DNA of 64,000 nucleotides from Tillus elongatus (Eukaryota; Arthropoda; Insecta; Coleoptera; Cleridae): assembly GCA_964006375.1 (NCBI GenBank), contig OZ023267.1, forward strand, positions 38,783,753 through 38,847,752. Reading direction: 5' to 3'. Shown in pieces: positions 55,113 through 64,000 of this stretch. The notes beneath the pieces were generated by a model, which saw nothing but the letters and a program-made list of their open reading frames with translations, was not told where the DNA came from and did not search any database. A program made the position numbers and the translations under genes. Every line of letters begins with the position of its first letter. The first letter of the stretch is position 1.

Positions 55113-56935
55113 TTAATAACAACATATTCTTATAAGTAATAGTTTCTCCTATGTGAAAACCTTTTGAAAACATAGAAATTACCCTTTTTGAAATTTTAAC
55201 ACAAAATAGAAAGGAAAAAACAATGTGTCAAATGACATAATAATTACCAAAATAAAATGTCTAATTTAACGTTCAAAATGCGACCCCATTTGCTGCCATA
55301 CATTTCTCACATTTTTTTATCACGGATTTGGTAACACGATGAATTGTGTTACGGTTAACATGGGACTGAACATCCCACGTTTGCTGTTTGAGGACTTCTC
55401 TGCTTTCTGGGGGATCAAATTCATAGATTTCGTTTTTGACATGTCTCCACAAATGAAAGTCTAATGGAGTGAGGTCGGGAGATCTCGCTGGCCACCGCAC
55501 CGGGCCACTGCTAGATATTATTCTTTCACCAAATGTCTCAGGTAAAAAAAAATGTACTTCCCTGGAATTATAGGCGGGGCAGCCGTCATGTTGAAACCAT
55601 ACGTTGCGGAACTCATTATCTGAGAGAACTTCTATAATTGCAGGTACTATTTCATTTTGCCACATTGCAAGGTATCTTTGTCATGTCAATCTTTGATCAT
55701 AAATAGAGGGCCCAATGAGTTGATTTCCTATTAAAATAAAATAATTTAATTTTTTCTTACGATAGGAATATTAAAATAATTTAAAGGATAGACGAATACT
55801 TATTTTTCAGAATAAAACGAAAAATATCTCACCATACATTCCACACCAAACATTAAAGTCAAATCGAACTTGCAATCTACGCTGTTTCCACAGATGAGGG
55901 TTTTCGGTAGCCCAATAATGACGATTATGCTTGTTAAATATTCCGCAATTTGTAACATAAGTTTCGTCCGTCAATACAATGTTATTTTCAAAGTTCAAAT
56001 TAACTTGACATTTTCCCTGGTACCAATTGCAAAAAGTTACTCTTCTGTTAAAATCAGCTTCTCGAAATCCTTGTACGATGGTGGGCTTATACGGACGATA
56101 ATGTTGTCTTTTCAAAACGTCGTGAACTGTTGACTTAGCAATATATAGCTCCCTGTCAGCAATCCTTGTAGAGGATATAGGGTTCTCATGAAAATATTCT
56201 TGAATACTTCTGTCACGGTTTTCACTATCCTTCTCATAATTCTTAGACTGAGGTTTCCCAAAAGCTCCGAATTCAAGTAAATTCATTACAAGTTTAGAGA
56301 AATACTTTTTGTTGGGTTGCCGTCTATCCGGGTAATTTTGCAAATAATTGTTGACAGCCTTATCCGCATTCCTTTCATTTCTAATATACGATACTAACAT
56401 ATCAAACTTTCCTTCATTCGAGAAATTTTCTGCCATTCGGAACACTAGGCGCCAGTCAAGACATAAAACGCGTTTAAATAAAGACAAGCGTTCACATTTC
56501 TGAGAAAAGTCCTGACAGATTTAAAAATGTTCATTCGTCTAAAATCCAAAGCCTGCTAAAGCATTAATGTATCATGGATAAATATATTTCATCAAATTAT
56601 TTACTTAATTTTTGGTTATTTCCAATATTTAAATGATTTTTGGGTCATATTGGTGTTCTGAGAAATAATAATTCAATTCGTTCATGTATTTCTCAAAAGT
56701 TATGGCTTTTTTAACTTTATTTTCTGTTGCACGGTACGAGTGTGATGTATTATAAACAATGTTAACTGTAACATAATTGATGGAGTTACCAGATCGGTGA
56801 CAAAAAAATGTGCGAAATGCATGTAAGCAAATGGGTCGCATTTTGAACGTTAAATTTCAAAAAGGGTAATTTATATGTTTGCAAAAGATTTTCACATAGG
56901 AGAAACCATTACTTATAAGGATATGTTGTTATTAA
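55113..56935 (-). mobile_element. Tc1/mariner-type element T5
   Basis: Ends TTAATAACAACATAT and inverse. The TIR runs about 90 bp with few changes (CTTATAAGTAAT, GTTTCTCCTATGTGAAAA, CCCTTTTTGAAATTT). It is inserted after GAGTTA in HINE H3, next to the TA tract. It contains one transposase gene with a probable intron. Confidence 0.85.
55273..56487 (-). pseudogene. Tc1/mariner-type transposase of T5 with a 105-nt intron
   Basis: Exon 1 (56,487-55,833): helix-turn-helix (EGKFDMLVSYIRNERNADKA, YPDRRQPNKKYFSK), linker and IVLTDETYV (first Asp), HYWATENPH, ending at FNVWCGMYG. The coding sense then meets GTGAGA at 55,832 and resumes after TTTTAATAG at 55,728, giving NQLIGPSIYDQRLT in phase 1; without splicing a stop follows soon. 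Exon 2 (55,727-55,273): WFQHDGCPAYNS (second Asp) and WPARSPDLTPLDFHLWRHV (third Asp), 36 residues apart. One TGA (55,681-55,683) after QRLT is the only visible stop, so the gene is nearly but not fully intact. The most likely start is MAENFSNEGKF, inside the open frame. Confidence 0.85.
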
Positions 56936-57690
<755 letters not shown>

Positions 57691-58090
57691 GAAAGTGTCG
57701 ACTTCTAATATTAAACCTTCCTTCGAAAAACTTTGCTTTGCAAAACAGGCCCAAGGGCGTTGCTAATAATTATTAATCTTGTTTTCAATTTAATATTTAT
57801 AAGTTAATAATTAAATACACTGACACATACTTATACAAGTTTATTCTATTCTAATATAATGGTATTCTATTGCTTTTATTTCAGTAAATTAAATTGTTAA
57901 TAACATATTTTTTCTAATTTTTTCTTAATATGCTCACGTCCCTTATTTAATTTTACCGACCCCCTAAGGGGGCCCAACATGATCAGAAACGCTGACCTAT
58001 ACTCAAGGTAATGATATAATAGAACGGCTTAGGCATCCAGAACTTTTCAAAAGTGCTTGTTTCCTAAAACGCAATTCTCTAACTCAAAAT
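57691..58090. other. Unassigned interval
   Basis: No gene supported. Confidence 0.5.
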
Positions 58091-58092
58091 AA

Positions 58093-60064
<1,972 letters not shown>

Positions 60065-60129
60065 ACGAATCTTTATAAAGTGTATGTTGAAGTGCATTGT
60101 TATGTAGCTGAATTATGTATATTTATGGT

Positions 60130-60336
60130 AGCGCCTCTGTGGCCGTGCGGGAAAGTCGATTCAGACTTTCCTATACGGACTCGGGGGTCGACGGTTCGAG
60201 CCTCACCGGCGGCGGATGATTTTTCAAAATCACTGTCGTCGTTGAGATCGAGCTCAAGATGGAGGGTAGGTTAGTTTAGATGAGCAAAAAGGGTCAGCAA
60301 TGGCCCAATTGCCAGTAAGCATCTTACCTTTTCCTT
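60130..60336 (+). repeat. tRNA(Leu/Ser)-like SINE with 17-bp TSD
   Basis: A box GTGGCCGTGCGGG near 60,140, B box GGTTCGAGCCTC near 60,194. The distance between boxes and the extra arm resemble class II (Leu/Ser) tRNAs. The acceptor ends do not pair and a 130-bp unrelated body follows, so it is a SINE, not a tRNA gene. The TSD TTATGTATATTTATGGT flanks it exactly (60,113-60,129 and 60,337-60,353), indicating recent insertion. Confidence 0.88.
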
Positions 60337-60353
60337 TTATGTATATTTATGGT

Positions 60354-60950
60354 GCAAGAAGTATTCTTGTAGTAGTACAGTGGTAAATCTTATAATAATA
60401 TTTAAAAACATTAGAACGAATAAAAAGATTTTAAATTGATATTGTAGTTTCCTTGCGATAGGTTTAAGAGAATATTTACAATAATATAGCTATAACCATA
60501 AAATATAAGTATTGGTCTTATCCCCCCCTGTAAATTACCAACATATAAACAACTATTATTGGAATGTTAGCTGTTTCAATAGATAAAACCAACACTGAGC
60601 AAAAAGACAAGCTGAAGTATAATTAGTTTGCTTATTATAAATTATCTTGCGTAACAGTAATTATAGGTAACATAGTCTCAACAATGGGCAATTATAAGCA
60701 AACAATTGCACGATCTTCGTTATCGCTATCTCTCACTTGGAACAATTCATTTGCTCTTTCGTGTACTGAACTTTATAAATATTAAAGAAAAACTGGCGAT
60801 ACTATATTATAATCGCGAATTAACAAATAATAATATGGATGACTTGAATATACTGATTATAAAAACTATTAATTGAGATTTTATTCTTAAAAGTCGTACA
60901 AATCATTACCTGGATCCTAAAACAATAATGGTATTTTGCTTTATTTATTT
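60354..60950. other. Unassigned interval
   Basis: No gene or repeat end supported. Confidence 0.5.
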
Positions 60951-60952
60951 TT

Positions 60953-61335
<383 letters not shown>

Positions 61336-62130
61336 TTCTGTTGTTTTTCAGTTGACTTACGTTTAAAAATCAAGCAATTTTCAAAGTAAATAATTAATCT
61401 GCTTTTTGTTGAGTTCTGTTAGTAAATTTAGTTATTTACTAGGTTTACCTATTTAATTAAATTATAACAATTTTTTAGGATAATGTTGTAATGTAAAATA
61501 TCATTTGTAATAATGGGCCGATTCATTGGTGTGCTCAAAGTCCCTGTTTTTTTATCGTGAATCATTACTGAAAATTATGTTAAAAGTAGAAGTCTATTGT
61601 TAGACTCCATGGCCTACTGCTTTTTGAACACCTTTTTTGTCATTTGTTTTCTGGTATTGGATAGCCTACTATCCTCAAAACGGATTTTCTCAAAATTGTC
61701 AGTGCAATTACAAGATTTCTCAAGCATCTTGTACATCACTGGAAAGCTCTTTTCACAGGATATCACATGAGCAAACAATCCACTATGGCAGCCATAATAA
61801 AAACATACGTTGATACCTGTAGCTCAAAAACAAATGACAATCCAAAGTTGAGAATAGCACAAAAAGATTACTCTGTAAAAAGTGTCCTGGTAATGTGCAA
61901 GTCTTAGACATGTCAGATCAACGCCTACTTAGATATTGAAGGAAAAAAAATCGACAAATTTTGTTTTTTCAAAATAACTCGAAAATGAAAAGAGGCAGGG
62001 CAAAATACAAGTCATATTTGGAACGAGCATGAAATTCTACAAAACATTGCTAATTTAACCGTCTCCATGTCTCTAATAATGACGAAGATAGCAATACATT
62101 TCCATCCAGTTTGGGACACAGTATATATAC
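61336..62130. other. Unassigned interval ending in a mariner-like terminus
   Basis: No gene. The last 70 bp (AGATAGCAATACATTTCC to GGGACACAGTATATA) resemble 57,420-57,465 and may be the end of a TA-targeting MITE abutting T6. Confidence 0.45.
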
Positions 62131-64000
62131 AGGCTGTTTCAAAAAACATGCACCATCGCTCGTGGGGCAATTCCTTACTAAAAAATAAGAAAAAAAGTTC
62201 CTGTGCACATGGGCCCGGAAACGCATAGTTTCCAATATACAGGGAGTTGAATTTTAATTTTTTTTAATTTTTTATAAATAATTTCAAAACCACTGGATTG
62301 ATTTTAATGAAACTTGGAACTTGAAAAGGTATTATGAAAGTGCATATTTTCAAGTGAAAATCTACTTACAACTGCGTCAGTGGCGTGCGTACGGGGTAAC
62401 TGTAAAAATTCATTTGGGGAAAAAATATGTGCGCCACTGTCTTTTTCCAATTTTGATACATCAGTTATGAAGCTTATTACATAAGCCACAAAAGCTACCT
62501 CTTGGTATTTTTTCGTTCAGGGTATCCCTTAGGAGATATGATTAATTTTATAAAAAGGGGCAAAGTACCGATTCGTTGGAGTAATGAAAACAGTAATCGT
62601 AAAGTGCCATGAAACTATAATTTTTGACAGTTCTCTAAATTCTACAATTTTGAAGTGCTTTGTAGGCGTCAAAAGAGTTTTCGTGCTATTCTTTAAATTT
62701 TGATACGGTGCAGTATTTTCGTTTTTAGTTATTTGTTGATACTGAGCTGCTCATTAATATTATTTCCTCCTCTCAAGATGGTTTTCATTAAGTACACTTC
62801 AGCGGATTTGACTGATATGTTGTTAATTTATGGACAAACAAATCAAAATGCTAGGCAAGCTGTGCGAGTTTATCAGGAAACTTTTCCGCAAAGAAGAATT
62901 CCTGACAAAAATATTTTCCCACGTATTGTAAGACATTTGAGAGTAACTGGTTCTTTAAAACCTTTAAAAAAGCTGACTCTGGACGCAGAAGATACCGCCG
63001 AACTGTACGAGTTGAAGAGGCAATATTAAATAGAGTTGAACGTGATCCTAGTACAAGTACGAGAATTATTGCCACCGAACTGTGTAATATTTCGGCATCA
63101 TCAGTTCACAGAACTCTGAAGGATCAAAGTTTATATCCCTATCATTTTACACGTGTCCAGGAACTTCTACCTAGAGACTTTCAACCAAGGGTAATGTTTT
63201 GTCAGTGGTTCTTAAACAAACTTAGGCACGACCAACATTTTGCTAAACGTGTACTATTTACTGATGAGGCGTCATTTACGCGAAAAGGTATCGTAAATTT
63301 TCACAATTTACATACATGGGCCGATGAAAACCCACACTCTCTAAGAGTTGCAAATTCGCAGTATCAATTTTCCATCAATATTTGGGCTGCTATTATTGAA
63401 AATCACATAATTGGTCCTGTTGTTCTACCGAATCGTCTTGACCATGAATCATATTTAAACTTTTTACAAAATGATTTGCCGTTGTTACTACCGCTTTTTA
63501 TGAGAAATGGTACAATGTGGTTCCAGCATGATGGTGCGCCTGCACATTTTGCAGCAGTTGTAAGAACATATTTAGCCAACACATACGGTCACCGATGGAT
63601 TGGTCGTGGAGGTCCGGTGTCATGGCCACCTCGATCTCCGGACCTGAATCCTCTCGATTTTTATTTGTGGGGTCATTTAAAAGAAATAATGTATAAAACA
63701 CCAGTAAATACACAAGAAGAATTGTTGGGAAGAATAGAATATGAATTTGACAGCATTAGAGAAGATCAAAATATTTGCAGAAGAGTAAGAAGATCTTTGC
63801 GCAGAAGGTTAAATAATTGTAACGACGCTAATGGTGGTCACTTTCAACATTTTCTTTAGCTTTGTTATTAAAGTCAATTGAGTAATGTACAAAAAACAAG
63901 AGCTTGGAAAAATCATCGTGTCTTTACGATTATTTTTTTCATTTTTTATTTTTATTTTTTTTTATCATTTTTTATCAATGTTTGTAATATTCATTTCAAT
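62131..64000 (+). mobile_element. Tc1/mariner-type element T6 (right end beyond window)
   Basis: Left end CAGGCTGTTTCAAAAAACAT after TATATA. The subterminal word CAGTGGCGTGCGTAC (62,379-62,393) matches T3's CAGTGGCGCGCGTAC, and the general layout of the left 300 bp is shared. It contains a nearly intact transposase in plus orientation. The right TIR is not in the window. Confidence 0.78.
62778..63859 (+). pseudogene. Tc1/mariner-type transposase of T6, two frames linked by A AAA AAG
   Basis: Frame 0 from ATG 62,778 encodes a helix-turn-helix (TSADLTDMLLIYGQTNQNAR, FPQRRIPDKNIFP, HLRVTGSLKPLKK). At 62,966-62,972 the heptamer A AAA AAG occurs in register, and the -1 frame then runs open from 62,972 to TAA at 63,857-63,859. 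That frame holds HTH-linker sequence, LFTDEASFTR (first Asp), TWADENPHS, LPNRLDHESYLNFL, WFQHDGAPAHF (second Asp) and WPPRSPDLNPLDFYLWGHL (third Asp; 36 residues between). Together about 360 residues, normal for the group. Either a one-base indel in the A run or a programmed shift. It is the least damaged transposase in the window. I list it as a pseudogene conservatively. Confidence 0.88.

Noticed and set aside
60130..60215. Possible functional tRNA-Leu/Ser gene
   Set aside because: A and B boxes are present but acceptor ends do not pair, the anticodon arm is poor, and an unrelated body plus TSD shows a SINE.

Overview
This window looks like a gene-poor, AT-rich stretch of an arthropod (most likely insect) genome that has been built almost entirely from transposable elements nested in one another. 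I recognise no host gene, rRNA or functional tRNA. The insect reading rests on the mixture of families: LOA/I-like and Jockey/CR1-like LINEs, Tc1/mariner-type elements, a hAT element with a TTF-type zinc finger, a gypsy fragment with a serine-tRNA-type primer site, Penelope-like elements with GIY-YIG, and tRNA-derived SINEs. The species cannot be named from this sequence.

The dominant repeat (about a dozen copies) has a long (TA)n tract flanked by two conserved blocks. One end carries an inverted repeat (TTAGTGAATTTTCGTAGAAA). The other carries its subterminal counterpart followed by a short ACGCA/TGCGT hairpin near the terminus. That layout matches non-autonomous Helentrons (HINE/DINE-1 type), so I call them HINE-like. 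Their (TA)n tracts have repeatedly received TA-targeting Tc1/mariner-type elements (26,961-29,253 and 55,113-56,935 are in or beside a HINE; 549-2,616 lies between two (TA)n tracts).

Layout: 0.5-2.6 kb Tc1/mariner-type element (T1) with a Penelope-like hairpin in one arm; 3.0-3.9 kb HINE; 3.9-6.3 kb second Tc1/mariner-type element (T2); 6.4-8.4 kb head-to-head Penelope-like element with GIY-YIG; 8.6-10 kb HINE; 11-12 kb LINE with a Penelope hairpin insertion; 12.9-20.3 kb SINEs, HINE pieces and an inverted-repeat element; 21.6-23.6 kb Jockey/CR1-like LINE; 24.1-25.7 kb foldback element with a HINE in its centre; 26.5-29.5 kb HINE containing element T3; 31.0-32.8 kb hAT; 34.2-36.4 kb LOA/I-like LINE; 37.5-39.1 kb GC-rich internally repeated insertion; 39.3-40.7 kb gypsy fragment; 43-47 kb two more LINE fragments; 51-54 kb hammerhead-bearing repeat split by an unusual DNA transposon; 54.8-57.7 kb HINE with T5; 58-60 kb HINE with a LINE piece; 60.1 kb SINE; 62.1 kb to the end, a nearly intact Tc1/mariner-type element (T6).

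The most interesting signals are: (1) two families of hammerhead-ribozyme-like motifs, one (54,006-54,086) with an intact core, GUC cleavage triplet and an extended stem I, the other arranged as head-to-head pairs inside target-site-flanked Penelope-like hairpins; (2) several Tc1/mariner-type transposases that all show 36 residues between the second and third catalytic Asp, with long terminal inverted repeats, one carrying a 105-nt intron and one carrying an in-register A AAA AAG heptamer exactly where a -1 shift would restore a 360-residue protein; (3) a 1.6-kb GC-rich composite element with a degenerate 13-bp target duplication. Nearly every coding remnant is broken, so most 'gene' entries are pseudogenes inside mobile elements.
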